A stretch of 60,388 nt of DNA from Desulfotignum sp. (GCA_011390335.1 JAABSO010000026.1:1-60388); one strand, 5' to 3'; positions 20,834 to 30,126 are shown, numbered from the stretch's first letter. The notes: generated by a model from the letters alone, not told the origin. A program made the numbers and translations.

Positions 20834-22255
20834 TCAGGGTTTGATGCGGATGGAGGGATACAGCCCCTTACGCTCGCCGGTGCGATAGGGCTGAATGATG
20901 TTAAAGGAGATATGCTGGTCATCCTGTGCATGTCCCCTTTTTTTCCCGTCACTGTAAAGCGCGCCGTTCAGCATAAGAATATGCTGGAGCCTTTTTTTAA
21001 AGGCTTCAATAAACACGGAGCCTTTGCCTGAAAACGTCATCTTGCCGATCTGGATGCTGTCCCGCACCTCTGCCAGGTCATCCAAGGCGATGGTGTGGGT
21101 TTCCACATCTTCCTGGGAGCGGATCAGCCCCCACACCAGGTGTTCATCCGGAATCTGAACAGGGGTTTCAGGATCCATGATGGTATGGGGCATGACAACA
21201 CAGCCCTCACCAATGGTGATGCGGGCCCCTTTTTTGCCGTTTAGAAAAGAATTGAATCCCACAAAGGTTTCTTTTCCGACATCTGCATGGATAATTTTTC
21301 CCCCATGGGCAGTGATGCACAGCCCTTTCAGATGTGAATCAACAATATAGGTATTTTCCTGGGCATTGGAACCATCCCCCATCACCGCATTCTCCAGAAA
21401 TGCCCGCTGGGCCACCAGTACATTTTCACCGATCCGGGTTTTACCCAGGATAACGGCATAACGGTTCACGGCAGAACTGTCAGGTGCCTCAAACGGTTCC
21501 AGGTTCATGACATCAAACAATTTCTCATAGGCAGTTTCTCTTTCTTTGACAAAATCATACATGATGCCACGGGGCTGGCATTTGTCATTCACCCCCACAA
21601 AATAATCCAGGGTGTCTTTACTGAACTTGAATTTGAATTCAAAATTCTGATTTCTCAGCCATACGGTTCCAGGATCGATCTTGCGGTGGAACAGCTCGCC
21701 CACCTGGACATATGAAAATTCTCCCACAATGCACGAATGCAGATTCATCAGGTCCACCGTGGCAAAGGGCCCCAGAAAACACCCTTCCAGGGTGGAGCCG
21801 TGGATATTGACATAATGAGAAGAAATGGTATTCCTGATCCCGAACTCTTCAGGGCTTTCCGGATTATGAGAATTGCTGTGCACAAGGGTTTTATACAAAA
21901 GGCTGTCCCGGATGGAGATCATTTCATCCTCCACCAGGGGGATAGCCTTGGCACACCTTATATTGTCCCCTTCTCTTTTAAGCTCATCTCCCCGCACATC
22001 GCTTTTGTAAATGGCAGACCGCCCCACATAGCATTTGCCCAGAAAATAGCTGCCGGCAATATTGGAATTTTTAAAATGAAAATAGATGGGATGGTGGGCG
22101 GTGATGCCGTAAAAAGCATAAAAATGGAGCATTTTTTCCCAGTCCAGCGCATTTTCCACAAACACCTGGGTATCAAATTCAAATTCATCCAGATTCACGT
22201 TCACCCGGCTGATAATCCTGTCATTCAATTGTTTCAACTGGTTCATCTGTCTCAC
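20834..22255 (-). CDS. Left-handed beta-helix (hexapeptide-repeat) protein, unknown substrate
   Basis: A 473-residue protein with hexapeptide-type repeats in two blocks: about 60-200 (SNIAGSYFLGKCYVGRSAIY, GSTLEGCFLGPFATVDL) and about 265-370 (VILGKTRIGENVLVAQRAFL, ARITIGEGCVVMPHTI). Such proteins are usually acyl- or nucleotidyl-transferase-like, but no nucleotidyltransferase domain or clear catalytic His context is seen. Start has AGGTGAGACAG upstream. It lies 145 bp downstream of the sigma-54 response regulator on the same strand and may share its transcript. Confidence 0.6.
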   Translation of the reverse strand: MRQMNQLKQLNDRIISRVNVNLDEFEFDTQVFVENALDWEKMLHFYAFYGITAHHPIYFHFKNSNIAGSYFLGKCYVGRSAIYKSDVRGDELKREGDNIRCAKAIPLVEDEMISIRDSLLYKTLVHSNSHNPESPEEFGIRNTISSHYVNIHGSTLEGCFLGPFATVDLMNLHSCIVGEFSYVQVGELFHRKIDPGTVWLRNQNFEFKFKFSKDTLDYFVGVNDKCQPRGIMYDFVKERETAYEKLFDVMNLEPFEAPDSSAVNRYAVILGKTRIGENVLVAQRAFLENAVMGDGSNAQENTYIVDSHLKGLCITAHGGKIIHADVGKETFVGFNSFLNGKKGARITIGEGCVVMPHTIMDPETPVQIPDEHLVWGLIRSQEDVETHTIALDDLAEVRDSIQIGKMTFSGKGSVFIEAFKKRLQHILMLNGALYSDGKKRGHAQDDQHISFNIIQPYRTGERKGLYPSIRIKP

Positions 22256-22399
22256 CTTTTCTGTATAATAGTTTTCATGTTTTTTTGGTTTTCAGATTCA
22301 CAATAACAATCAATTGCAATCAAAAAACCTATACCATATCCGCAAACAGGAAACAATATTTTCAGGTGCGTGTCATACAAAATTTACAGCATTGTTTTT

Positions 22400-23803
22400 T
22401 TATTTTTTGTCACGCGGATCAGATCCGAGTTTGCGGTAAAGGGTTCTTCTGCCTATCCCCAGAAGGGCTGCAGCCCGTCTTTTATTTCCTTTTTCCTGGG
22501 CCAGTACATGCTGAATATAGCGCTGTTCCATTTGTGCCAGGGGAAGGACCCGTTGTTCTTTTTCCGGAAAAAAGGTGTTGTCCGGCAAAGACAGATCCGG
22601 TTTTTGCCCGTGGTTGCGAATCCGTGCCGGCAGATGCGCTGCCTGGATTTTTGTGCCCGGGGTAAAGGCGACCGCCCTTTCAATGGCATTACGCAGTTCC
22701 CGGACATTTCCCGGGAACGGATACTGAAGAATCAGATCCAGGGCATGTGAAGAAAACCCTTTGATGGATTTATCAAGTCCCAGGGCAAACTGCCGCAAAA
22801 AGCGGGTGGCAAGCATTTCAATGTCCTGTTCCCGGTCTCGCAGCGGCGGTACCCTGATGGTGAAGGTTTCCAGACGGAAAAACAGGTCTTCTCTAAAATT
22901 TTTCTGTTGGACCGCTTCTTCAATATCTTTGTGGGTGGCTGCCAGTATACGCACATCCACCTGGTATTCTTTATTTTCTCCCACGCGCCGAAGTTTTCCA
23001 TCCTGGAGGACCCGCAAAAGCTTTGCCTGTAAAAAAAGCGGCATTTCCGATATTTCATCCAAAAGCAGCGATCCTCCCCCGGCTTCCACAAACAGACCCT
23101 GACGGCCTTTGCCAGCACCGGTGAACGCACCCTGTGCATGACCGAAAAATTCACTTTCCATCAGATTTTCCGGAATGCCGGCACAATTTACCGGCAGAAA
23201 AGGACCGTCTGCCCAGGAACTTTCCCTGTGCACTGCATGGGCCACCAGTTCTTTGCCGGTCCCGCTTTCCCCCAGTATCAGCACCGGCCCCCTGGCCTTT
23301 GCCACCTGACGAATCTGCTCAAAAAGCAGGCGCATGGGCCTGCTTTGTCCATACATGCCGTGAAAACTTTCCATGGCCAGAAAACCGCGCATCTGCATAA
23401 CGGTTTTTGCCAGATATTTTCTTTCCAGTATCCGCTTCACCGCCAACATGAAGTGCTCCAGATCCAGGGGTTTGGCCAGAAAATCATCTGCCCCGGCTTT
23501 CAAGGCATCCACAGCCCGGGAAATAGTTCCGAATGCCGTAATGATAAGAAACCCGGGCACTGTGTCAGAAAATTTTTCCTGAATGGTTTTCAAAAATCTT
23601 AGACCGTCCATCCCGGGCAGCTTTAAATCACACACAATCAGATCCGGCTGTTTTTTCGCAAGGGCTGTCAGTGCTTCTTCCGCCGTGGCCATCCACAAAG
23701 CTTCCAGGTCGGCATCCTGGATCTCCTCACACAACAGACTGCCAAGGGCTTTGTCATCTTCTATTACCCACACATATTTTCCATGGCTTTTTTTTGTGAC
23801 CAT
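22400..23803 (-). CDS. Sigma-54-dependent response regulator (NtrC/ZraR type)
   Basis: DNA-binding activator of sigma-54 RNA polymerase. 467 residues from ATG 23803, chosen because GGGGAG lies 5 nt before it (another ATG lies five codons upstream). Order: receiver (about 8-125; phospho-acceptor Asp in LIVCDLKLPGMDG), AAA+ domain (about 150-380; Walker A GESGTGKE, sigma-54 loop GAFTGAGKG, Walker B LLLDEISEM), and a Fis-type helix-turn-helix (NKRRAAALLGIGRRTLYRKL). All key motifs are intact. Its kinase gene lies 57 bp upstream on the same strand. Confidence 0.95.
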   Translation of the reverse strand: MVTKKSHGKYVWVIEDDKALGSLLCEEIQDADLEALWMATAEEALTALAKKQPDLIVCDLKLPGMDGLRFLKTIQEKFSDTVPGFLIITAFGTISRAVDALKAGADDFLAKPLDLEHFMLAVKRILERKYLAKTVMQMRGFLAMESFHGMYGQSRPMRLLFEQIRQVAKARGPVLILGESGTGKELVAHAVHRESSWADGPFLPVNCAGIPENLMESEFFGHAQGAFTGAGKGRQGLFVEAGGGSLLLDEISEMPLFLQAKLLRVLQDGKLRRVGENKEYQVDVRILAATHKDIEEAVQQKNFREDLFFRLETFTIRVPPLRDREQDIEMLATRFLRQFALGLDKSIKGFSSHALDLILQYPFPGNVRELRNAIERAVAFTPGTKIQAAHLPARIRNHGQKPDLSLPDNTFFPEKEQRVLPLAQMEQRYIQHVLAQEKGNKRRAAALLGIGRRTLYRKLGSDPRDKK

Positions 23804-23860
23804 TTCTCCCCTTTTCACTGCCTGATTTTGCTCCCATTATTTTTTTGACAATTGCCTGGA

Positions 23861-25318
23861 TCAGGATGATATAAACAATTGAAAACATGCTCCGCCCATC
23901 TTGCTGTCTGTCACCCGCACATAACCATTGTGTTCTTCAGCCACAGCATGCACCACGGACAGACCCAGGCCTGTTCCTTTTCCCACGGGTTTGGTGGTGT
24001 AAAAAGGTTCAAAGATGCTATCCTTGTCTTTTTTACAGATTCCGGGCCCATCATCATCCACACAAAACAAAACACCTTCCGGCTCACTGTGCCAGCTCAT
24101 GCAGACAATACCACCGGGTGTGCTTTGTGCTGCATTTCTCAACAGATTGCCCAAAGCCTGCTGAACACGCATCACATCCACCTGGATTGTGGCGGTGTCA
24201 TGTGATGGGACATATTTAATTTTTGTCCGGTTTTCCTGGGCCTCCTGTTGAATAACCAACAGCGCAGATTGTGCCAGGTCTGAGACATCGATACTGCTCC
24301 TTCGGGGTGCAACAGGCCGGCAGAAATCAAGCAGCTGTTTGATAATACTTTCCATCCGGGCTGTTTCACTGCGAATGGTTGTCAGCACCCGGGCAATATC
24401 ATCAGGCAGATCCTTGGTGCGCAAAACACGTTGTGCCCTGCCGCCGATGGTGCTCAAAGGGGTTCCCAGCTCATGGGCGGCGCCGGCGGCAAACCTGCCC
24501 AGAGCCGCCAGTTTTTCATTCTGGCGCAGCCGGGTTTCCAGTTCATCTTGTTTTCTGCGCTGCGCCAGGATGGTTTTCTGGGCATCATCTATACTGTTGA
24601 GCATGTTGTTAAAGGTTTTTCCCAAAGCCACGATTTCCTGGGGACCGCTGTATGCAAACCGGTGTTTACGGTCTCCTCTTGCAATTTTTGTCATGCTTTT
24701 TGTAAGCCGGCCCAGATGCTCTCCAATTGCCTGGTGATGGCCATACAGCACCACACCTGAAAGCAGTATCAGCAAAAGGGACAGCACTATTACTGCATTG
24801 CGCCGCAGGATATGAAAATTTTCAATAAATTCACTTTGCTTGCGGGTGAGCTGCAACAGTCCATTGATCTGTCCGCCGGTATCGGTCAGGGGCAAAAAAT
24901 AAGAATACACCTGCCGGCCGGCAATCTGTTCATATTCACCCAGTTTCCGGCCGTCTGCCGCCAGTTCACTTAAGCGCTTGCGCTGGGATTCAGGCTCTTC
25001 ATGTCCCAGATTCAGAATCTTTTTGCCATTGTGGTCATACACATAGGCACTGTAAACCCGCCCAATGGCAAAAACAGATTCCAGAGACTGCTGCAGACTG
25101 CCCATACGTTTTTTTTCCAAAGCATAGCTCAAAGGAAGCTGCACTGCCCGTGCCACAAGCTCCAGGTCTTTTTGCATCTGTTTTTCCACCTGGTTTTCTA
25201 TGGAATTCAGCGCGAAATATCCGAAAACGCCCACTGTAAGAACCATGGGCAGCATAACATAGAACAGCAGAGCGGTCCTGAAACGAATGGACAATGGAAA
25301 CAAGAAAATCGGTTTCAT
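23861..25318 (-). CDS. Sensor histidine kinase paired with the sigma-54 regulator
   Basis: Membrane sensor kinase of 485 residues: TM1 (about 12-35), a periplasmic sensor of about 140 residues (Cache-like), TM2 (VIVLSLLLILLSGVVLYG), HAMP, HisKA with GAAHELGTPLSTIGG, and ATPase domain with N box LGNLLRNAAQS, G1 VDDDGPGI and G2 GKGTGLGLSVVHAVA. ATG 25318 has GGAGG at ideal spacing; a GTG lies two codons upstream. Divergent from two DUF4168-like envelope genes, which suggests an envelope-stress sensor like ZraS. Confidence 0.93.
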   Translation of the reverse strand: MKPIFLFPLSIRFRTALLFYVMLPMVLTVGVFGYFALNSIENQVEKQMQKDLELVARAVQLPLSYALEKKRMGSLQQSLESVFAIGRVYSAYVYDHNGKKILNLGHEEPESQRKRLSELAADGRKLGEYEQIAGRQVYSYFLPLTDTGGQINGLLQLTRKQSEFIENFHILRRNAVIVLSLLLILLSGVVLYGHHQAIGEHLGRLTKSMTKIARGDRKHRFAYSGPQEIVALGKTFNNMLNSIDDAQKTILAQRRKQDELETRLRQNEKLAALGRFAAGAAHELGTPLSTIGGRAQRVLRTKDLPDDIARVLTTIRSETARMESIIKQLLDFCRPVAPRRSSIDVSDLAQSALLVIQQEAQENRTKIKYVPSHDTATIQVDVMRVQQALGNLLRNAAQSTPGGIVCMSWHSEPEGVLFCVDDDGPGICKKDKDSIFEPFYTTKPVGKGTGLGLSVVHAVAEEHNGYVRVTDSKMGGACFQLFISS

Positions 25319-25348
25319 ATTCACCCCTCCCCGGGCTTTGCAAATTTA

Positions 25349-25358
25349 GCACATGTGC
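25349..25358. promoter_or_regulatory. Candidate enhancer site for the sigma-54 regulator
   Basis: Perfect 10-bp palindrome GCACATGTGC about 115 bp upstream of the -24 element of the DUF4168 promoter, the usual distance for a sigma-54 enhancer, and close to the kinase start. A related tandem GTGCAC-A-GTGCAC lies downstream of the promoter (25501-25513). Assignment is by position only. Confidence 0.35.
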
Positions 25359-25469
25359 CATTTTGATACAATAAATATTCCTTAACTTCAGGCAGCCCCA
25401 AAACTATAAAATATAAAAAACAATATTATTCCAAACAGATAAAAAATAAATTCATTTTTTTATGTTGTC

Positions 25470-25485
25470 CGGCACGCATGCTGCG
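25470..25485 (+). promoter_or_regulatory. Sigma-54 (-24/-12) promoter for the DUF4168 genes
   Basis: CGGCACG-CATG-CTGC: invariant GG at 25471-25472 and GC at 25483-25484 separated by exactly 10 bp, with GGCACG matching the -24 consensus and CTGC one mismatch from TTGC. Start of transcription is expected near 25496, about 64 nt before the first ATG. The adjacent kinase/sigma-54 regulator makes it functionally plausible. Confidence 0.75.
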
Positions 25486-25559
25486 ATGGATGGTTTGCAG
25501 GTGCACAGTGCACACAATTTACAAAATTTTTTTACCAAATTTTACCAAAGGAGAAAAAA

Positions 25560-25943
25560 ATGACCTTTTTTAAATCCAATTGCCTGATGATTTTCTTTGC
25601 TGCAATCTGCATGTTTGCACTGACAATTGTGCCTGGATTCGCCCAGGATAACCAGCCGGCACAGGCAGAACCATTGCAGCAGATTGATGATACAGATTTT
25701 GAAAATGCCGTCCTGGCTTATGCAAAAATCCAGTCCATTCATGAACAATTCCAGCAATCCGTGCAGGGAACCGAAGACCAGGCTGAACGCAAAGAACTGC
25801 AGGACCAGGCCAACCAGGAAATGATCAATGCCATTGAAGTATCAGATCTTGATGTTGAAACCTACAGCAGCATCATGGCCCAGGTACGATCGGATCAGAC
25901 CCTGCGCACACAATTCATAGATGAACTCCAGAAGGTACAATAA
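25560..25943 (+). CDS. DUF4168-like exported protein (paralogue 1)
   Basis: A 127-residue protein with a signal peptide (MTFFKSN then a hydrophobic run to about residue 30, cleavage after GFA) and a helical mature part with the DUF4168-type pattern: LAYAKIQSIHEQFQQSVQGT, NQEMINAIEVSDLDVETYSS, IMAQVRSD. Function of the family is unknown; it is periplasmic here by prediction. GGAG precedes the ATG. It is the first gene after a sigma-54 promoter and a tandem paralogue of the next gene. Confidence 0.75.
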   Translation: MTFFKSNCLMIFFAAICMFALTIVPGFAQDNQPAQAEPLQQIDDTDFENAVLAYAKIQSIHEQFQQSVQGTEDQAERKELQDQANQEMINAIEVSDLDVETYSSIMAQVRSDQTLRTQFIDELQKVQ

Positions 25944-25964
25944 ACCACAGGAGGGTGTATTTCC

Positions 25965-26399
25965 ATGAAAACTTTATTGCGGTTTTCCATTGCTATAGCT
26001 TGCATTGCCATATTGACGGGGGGCATTGCCGGATGCGGCGATCCCGGAGAAGACCCGGACCAGACATCAAGCACCATGCCGGTTGCGCCATCTGAGCAGC
26101 CGGAACAGACCGCAGGGGCTGCCCAGCCAATGCCGCCCATCAGTGATGCAGAACTGGAAAAAGCAGCAGCTGCGTATATGCAGATTACTGAAATCAACAA
26201 AAATCTGCAGCAGTCTGTTCAACAGACTGAAGATGTAAAAGAAAACCAAAAATTGCAGATAGAGGCAAACAAACAAATGGTCCAGGCAGCTGAAAATGCC
26301 GGACTGGATTATGAAACCTACAACACTATTATGCAGGCGGTTCACCAGAATCCAGCCATGGAAGGGCTGTTTCAACAAAAGCTCAGGGCCTTGGAATAG
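25965..26399 (+). CDS. DUF4168-like lipoprotein (paralogue 2)
   Basis: A 144-residue protein with a lipoprotein signal peptide: hydrophobic core then lipobox IAGC (Cys about residue 24), followed by an acidic, Pro-rich linker and a DUF4168-like helical domain (AELEKAAAAYMQITEINKNL, NAGLDYETYNTIMQAV). It shares QQSVQ-x-TED and the [LD]xETY[SN]xIMxxV pattern with its neighbour, so the pair arose by tandem duplication; one is soluble, the other lipid-anchored. Starts 21 bp after paralogue 1; GGAGG upstream. Confidence 0.75.
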   Translation: MKTLLRFSIAIACIAILTGGIAGCGDPGEDPDQTSSTMPVAPSEQPEQTAGAAQPMPPISDAELEKAAAAYMQITEINKNLQQSVQQTEDVKENQKLQIEANKQMVQAAENAGLDYETYNTIMQAVHQNPAMEGLFQQKLRALE

Positions 26400-26403
26400 G
26401 AAC

Positions 26404-27150
26404 TTATGCTTTAAAAAAAGCCAATAACCCGTGCAGATTGGTAAGGGGATGGGGCGGGCATCCGGGAATAAACAGATCAACCGGCAAAATTGTATCCAGG
26501 CCTTTGGCTACTTCGGCACTGTGGGAAAAAGGGCCGCCCGTCAGGGTGCAGCTGCCCACTGCAATGACCACCCTTGGTTCGGGTACTGCCTCATAGGTCT
26601 GGAGCAATGCGGTTTTCATATTTCTGGATACCGGCCCTGTCACCACAATGGCATCTGCATGCCGGGGAGAGGCAACAAAATTGATGCCGAACCGTGCCAG
26701 GTCAAAAAAAGGGGTGGCCAGAACATTCAGGTCGGCCTCACAGGCATTGCAGCCGGCAGCTGACACCTGGCGCAGCTGCAGAGAACGGCCGAACAGTTTT
26801 TTAAAATGCTGCTTTGCATGCTGTGCAAGGGACGGCAGGTCTCCGTCGGTCAGAAGATCCGCTTTGTTAGCAGTAGATATTTCAAAATCACCGGTAAATG
26901 TAACAAATTCACCTTTTGAGAGGCGTTCACAGGTACCGCAGAAAATACAGCGGCCCATGTCGATTTTCATTTTATCCACAACAATGGCATCCTGGGGACA
27001 GGCATCCGCACATGCTTTTACCATTTCCGGATCAACTGTTTTTTGGATCACGGGTTTGCCTCGGTACCGGGGAAATACAGCCGGCTTTTCCTTTGGATAA
27101 TTACAGGTGCGATACCCTTGTTCAAATCTGTTTTTCAGTATGGTGAGCAT
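26404..27150 (-). CDS. Ferredoxin + NuoB-like subunit of Ehr/hydrogenase-4-like complex
   Basis: Electron-transfer subunit of the membrane complex. 248 residues. The N-terminal half is ferredoxin-like (HycF/HyfH type) but with only ACADACP and CIFCGTCERL: the cysteines for one [4Fe-4S] cluster remain and those of the other are missing. The C-terminal half is NuoB/HycG-like with the N2-type ligands GCNAC, VGSC and PGCPPHP. Last gene of the operon, 14 bp after the large subunit. It ends 4 bp from the convergent DUF4168 lipoprotein gene with no terminator visible between them. Confidence 0.88.
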   Translation of the reverse strand: MLTILKNRFEQGYRTCNYPKEKPAVFPRYRGKPVIQKTVDPEMVKACADACPQDAIVVDKMKIDMGRCIFCGTCERLSKGEFVTFTGDFEISTANKADLLTDGDLPSLAQHAKQHFKKLFGRSLQLRQVSAAGCNACEADLNVLATPFFDLARFGINFVASPRHADAIVVTGPVSRNMKTALLQTYEAVPEPRVVIAVGSCTLTGGPFSHSAEVAKGLDTILPVDLFIPGCPPHPLTNLHGLLAFFKA

Positions 27151-27164
27151 GGTGTATACCCTTT

Positions 27165-28679
27165 TTAAAGATCAAATCCGCAGTAGGAAAGGTTGAAACT
27201 CTTATTGTTCAATGGAAAGTCAGAAATTCCCGTGTCCCGCAGCGCCATGGCAAGGCCGTTCCAGTTGTGAAACGAGGGGTCTTTCACCTTGTACCGCAAA
27301 AGGTTGCCGGCATCATCGGTCAATACAGCATGGGACACTTCACCGCGCCAGCCCTCGTTCAGGGTCACAGCAAAGCTGGATGGCGCCAGTGCCTGCAGTG
27401 CTTGTATACCGTCTTCCACCGGCTGTGTATCTACGCTTTTCCCGATCAAAAACTGGATGATTTCAATGGACTGGCGCACCTCATCATACCGGACCCGGGC
27501 CCGGGCATACACATCGCCTGTGGTTTTTGCATTTTCCGGAATCAGCAGATGGGGATAATGCTCTGTGGCAAAACAGCGCCTGGCATCATAGGCAAGTCCG
27601 CTTGCCCGGCCGGCAGGTCCCACAAGTCCCAGATGGTCCGCATCCTCGGCACGCACACTGCCGCAGCCTTCAAATCTTGCCCTGACAGTGGAAGCGGAAA
27701 AGATCAATTCCAGGACATGTTCCACCTGGGGTTTTAGCTCTTTAATCCGCTCATCTAAGGTTTTGCGGATCTTATCATCAAGGGTAAACCTTACCCCGCC
27801 CGGCCTCACCAGTCCTTTGCCGAACCGGTTGCCGCACAGCAGCAAAGACAGGTTCAGAAAATCACCGCGTATTCTGCCGAAATAATTGGCCGGTGCCAGA
27901 AATGCCACATCCATGCACAGAGCCCCAAGATCGCCGATATGGTTGGCCAGCCGCTCCAGTTCCAGGGCAATGGTACGGATGATCTTTGCCCCCTCATCCA
28001 CCTGGACCGATGCCAGGGCTTCCACAGCCTGGGCCATGCACAGCCCATGGCCGATGGTGGTATCACCGGCAATGTTCTCCGCCAGCATGGGCAGCTGCTT
28101 GGATTTTGCGGTAAGCAAAAGGGATTCCACCCCCCGGTGCTGATATCCCAGCTGAATTTCCAGATGCAGTACGCGTTCACCTATGCAGTTGAACCGGAAA
28201 TGCCCGGGCTCGATCACGCCGGCATGCACCGGGCCCACCGCCACCTCATGGATCTCATCCCCTTTCACCTGATAATAATCATAATTACCCGGAATATCTT
28301 CGGTATAATCATTGTTGAACACATCAGGTTTGCTGCGGATATTTTTGTGATACCGCACCATTTTCAACCAGGGATGGCCTTCAGGACGGATGCCGTACTG
28401 CTCAGCCATCTCCCTTTCAAACAGGTGAAACGGTTCACACGCTTTTGTCAGGCAGGCATAGGTTTCCGGGGCATCACATCCGGCAGCCAGCAGTTCATGG
28501 GTACGCAGTACTGCCATTAATTTCATGGTTCCCTGGTCTTCATAGGCAAAAAAATGCACCACTTTTCCGCCGTTTTTCACGATGTCCAGGGCCTGGGTGC
28601 GGAAGGTGTCAAAGGACAGATGGGGGATGTCGGCCCGCTGGACCCGACCGCCGCAGGGAATGGTTGTAAACTGTGTCAT
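27165..28679 (-). CDS. NuoCD/HycE-like large subunit lacking Ni-binding cysteines
   Basis: Peripheral-arm catalytic-type subunit. 504 residues: a NuoC-like N-terminal part (about 1-130), then the NuoD/HycE-like domain (LEIQLGYQHRGVESLLL, LERLANHIGDLGALCMD, VGPAGRASG). In [NiFe] group-4 enzymes two CxxC pairs bind the metal; here the first position reads AGDTTIGHGL and the C-terminal one DPSFHNWNGLA. All four cysteines are absent, so it is not a hydrogenase. This matches Ehr (energy-converting hydrogenase-related) complexes. ATG 28679 overlaps the upstream stop as ATGA; a longer reading lacks homology. Confidence 0.9.
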   Translation of the reverse strand: MTQFTTIPCGGRVQRADIPHLSFDTFRTQALDIVKNGGKVVHFFAYEDQGTMKLMAVLRTHELLAAGCDAPETYACLTKACEPFHLFEREMAEQYGIRPEGHPWLKMVRYHKNIRSKPDVFNNDYTEDIPGNYDYYQVKGDEIHEVAVGPVHAGVIEPGHFRFNCIGERVLHLEIQLGYQHRGVESLLLTAKSKQLPMLAENIAGDTTIGHGLCMAQAVEALASVQVDEGAKIIRTIALELERLANHIGDLGALCMDVAFLAPANYFGRIRGDFLNLSLLLCGNRFGKGLVRPGGVRFTLDDKIRKTLDERIKELKPQVEHVLELIFSASTVRARFEGCGSVRAEDADHLGLVGPAGRASGLAYDARRCFATEHYPHLLIPENAKTTGDVYARARVRYDEVRQSIEIIQFLIGKSVDTQPVEDGIQALQALAPSSFAVTLNEGWRGEVSHAVLTDDAGNLLRYKVKDPSFHNWNGLAMALRDTGISDFPLNNKSFNLSYCGFDL

Positions 28680-30115
28680 TGCAGTCCTCCACCGATGGCA
28701 TGCACGGCATCGACAATGGTCTGATACAGCGCATCCGGAATAAAAAAGCACAGAATCAAAGATGTCAGCAGCAAAATGTACTGGGGCCATACCAGCGCGG
28801 GTGTTTCCCGAAAATCCGGGGCCGGGGTCTTTTCGGTGTCTGCCGGGGCATCAAAACAAATTTTCATGACCTGACCGGCAAATCCGGCAAAGATCACGCA
28901 CAGACTGAAGATGAACACAATGGCGGCCAGAAAGTGACCGCTTTTAAAGGCCGCCATTATAATGAACAGCTCCCCGATGAAAATCCCGAATGGCGGGAAT
29001 CCGGAGATGCCGGCAAACCCGGCAAAAAAGGCCACAAATGTTTTGGGCATCTGTTTTGCCATCTGTCCGGTGTTGGCAATGAGCCTGTCCTTGTATCCCA
29101 TCAGAATATTGCCGGAGGACAGAAAGAGCGAGGATTTGATCAGGCTGTGGTGAATCATGCAGATCACGGCCCCGTATACCCCGAGCCCACCGATGCCGGT
29201 TCCCAGGGCGATGATGCCCATGTTTTCGATACTGGAATAGGCCAGCATGCGTTTGTATTCGGTCTGTTTGAGAATATAGGTGGCAGCCGCCACAATGGAC
29301 AAAAGCCCGAACACAATCAGGATGGTTCCGGAAAAATCACTTAACCCGGCGGCCACCATGATCTTGTTGGTCTTGAAAATCCCTAAGTAGGCGCAGTTCA
29401 AAAGCACACCGGAAAGCAGGGCAGAAGCCGGGCTGGGGGCTTCGCTGTGGGCATCTGGCAGCCAGGTGTGCATGGGGGCCAGCCCCATCTTGGTGCCATA
29501 TCCCACCACGATAAAGATAAACCCCGCCTTGAGCCATGCCGGGTCCAGCTGACCGGCCACCGGGGTCAAGGCGGAAAAGGACATGGCTGCAGTCACACCC
29601 CCCAGTTCCATGGACAGGGTGAGAAATAAGGACCCCACCAGGGCCATGGCAATGCCCACCGAACAGATGAGCACATATTTCCAGGTGGCTTCCAGAGAAG
29701 CCCCGGACCGGTGGGTATATATCAAAGGCGCACTGGCCAGGGTGGTGGCTTCGATGGCGATCCACAGCACCATGATGTGATCCGACAGGGTCACCATGGT
29801 CATGGTGGACAAAAACAGCAGCATGAACCCGGTAAAGATGTTTTCCGACTTCAGGCGGTGGGCTGCCAGGTATCCGGTGGTGTAGATGGCGATCAGAAAA
29901 AACAGCAGAGAGATCACCAGAAGAGACAGCAGTCCTTCCGGGGTTACCGCAAAATATTCGGCAAACCAGGCCCGGGGCGTGTTTTTCCACAGCAGCAGCG
30001 ACAGCACCAGGTGAACCGCACCGGTCAGCACCAGCAGCTGACGGCTGACGGCTTTGGGCAGGATAAAGGCCAGCAGGCCGGTGATAAAAGGGGTGATAAA
30101 AACCATTTCAACCAT
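28676..30115 (-). CDS. HyfF/NuoN-like antiporter-type membrane subunit
   Basis: Proton/Na+ channel-like subunit with about 14 membrane helices, 479 residues. Landmarks of the MrpD/NuoL/M/N family: MVTLSDHIMVLWIAIEATTL, GTKMGLAPMHTWLPDAHSEA, and ILKQTEYKRMLAYSSIENMG. Overlaps the large subunit gene (ATGA). Second of two antiporter-like subunits in the operon. Confidence 0.92.
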   Translation of the reverse strand: MVEMVFITPFITGLLAFILPKAVSRQLLVLTGAVHLVLSLLLWKNTPRAWFAEYFAVTPEGLLSLLVISLLFFLIAIYTTGYLAAHRLKSENIFTGFMLLFLSTMTMVTLSDHIMVLWIAIEATTLASAPLIYTHRSGASLEATWKYVLICSVGIAMALVGSLFLTLSMELGGVTAAMSFSALTPVAGQLDPAWLKAGFIFIVVGYGTKMGLAPMHTWLPDAHSEAPSPASALLSGVLLNCAYLGIFKTNKIMVAAGLSDFSGTILIVFGLLSIVAAATYILKQTEYKRMLAYSSIENMGIIALGTGIGGLGVYGAVICMIHHSLIKSSLFLSSGNILMGYKDRLIANTGQMAKQMPKTFVAFFAGFAGISGFPPFGIFIGELFIIMAAFKSGHFLAAIVFIFSLCVIFAGFAGQVMKICFDAPADTEKTPAPDFRETPALVWPQYILLLTSLILCFFIPDALYQTIVDAVHAIGGGLQ

Positions 30116-30126
30116 GGGGGCCGTTC

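Noticed and set aside
27165..28790. Longer start for the NuoCD-like subunit (37 extra residues)
   Set aside because: The extra part is Cys/His-rich and lies inside the upstream gene; ATG 28679 gives the typical ATGA overlap.
28673..29344. Long plus-strand frame inside the HyfF-like gene
   Set aside because: Antisense shadow of an antiporter-type subunit with clear conserved motifs.
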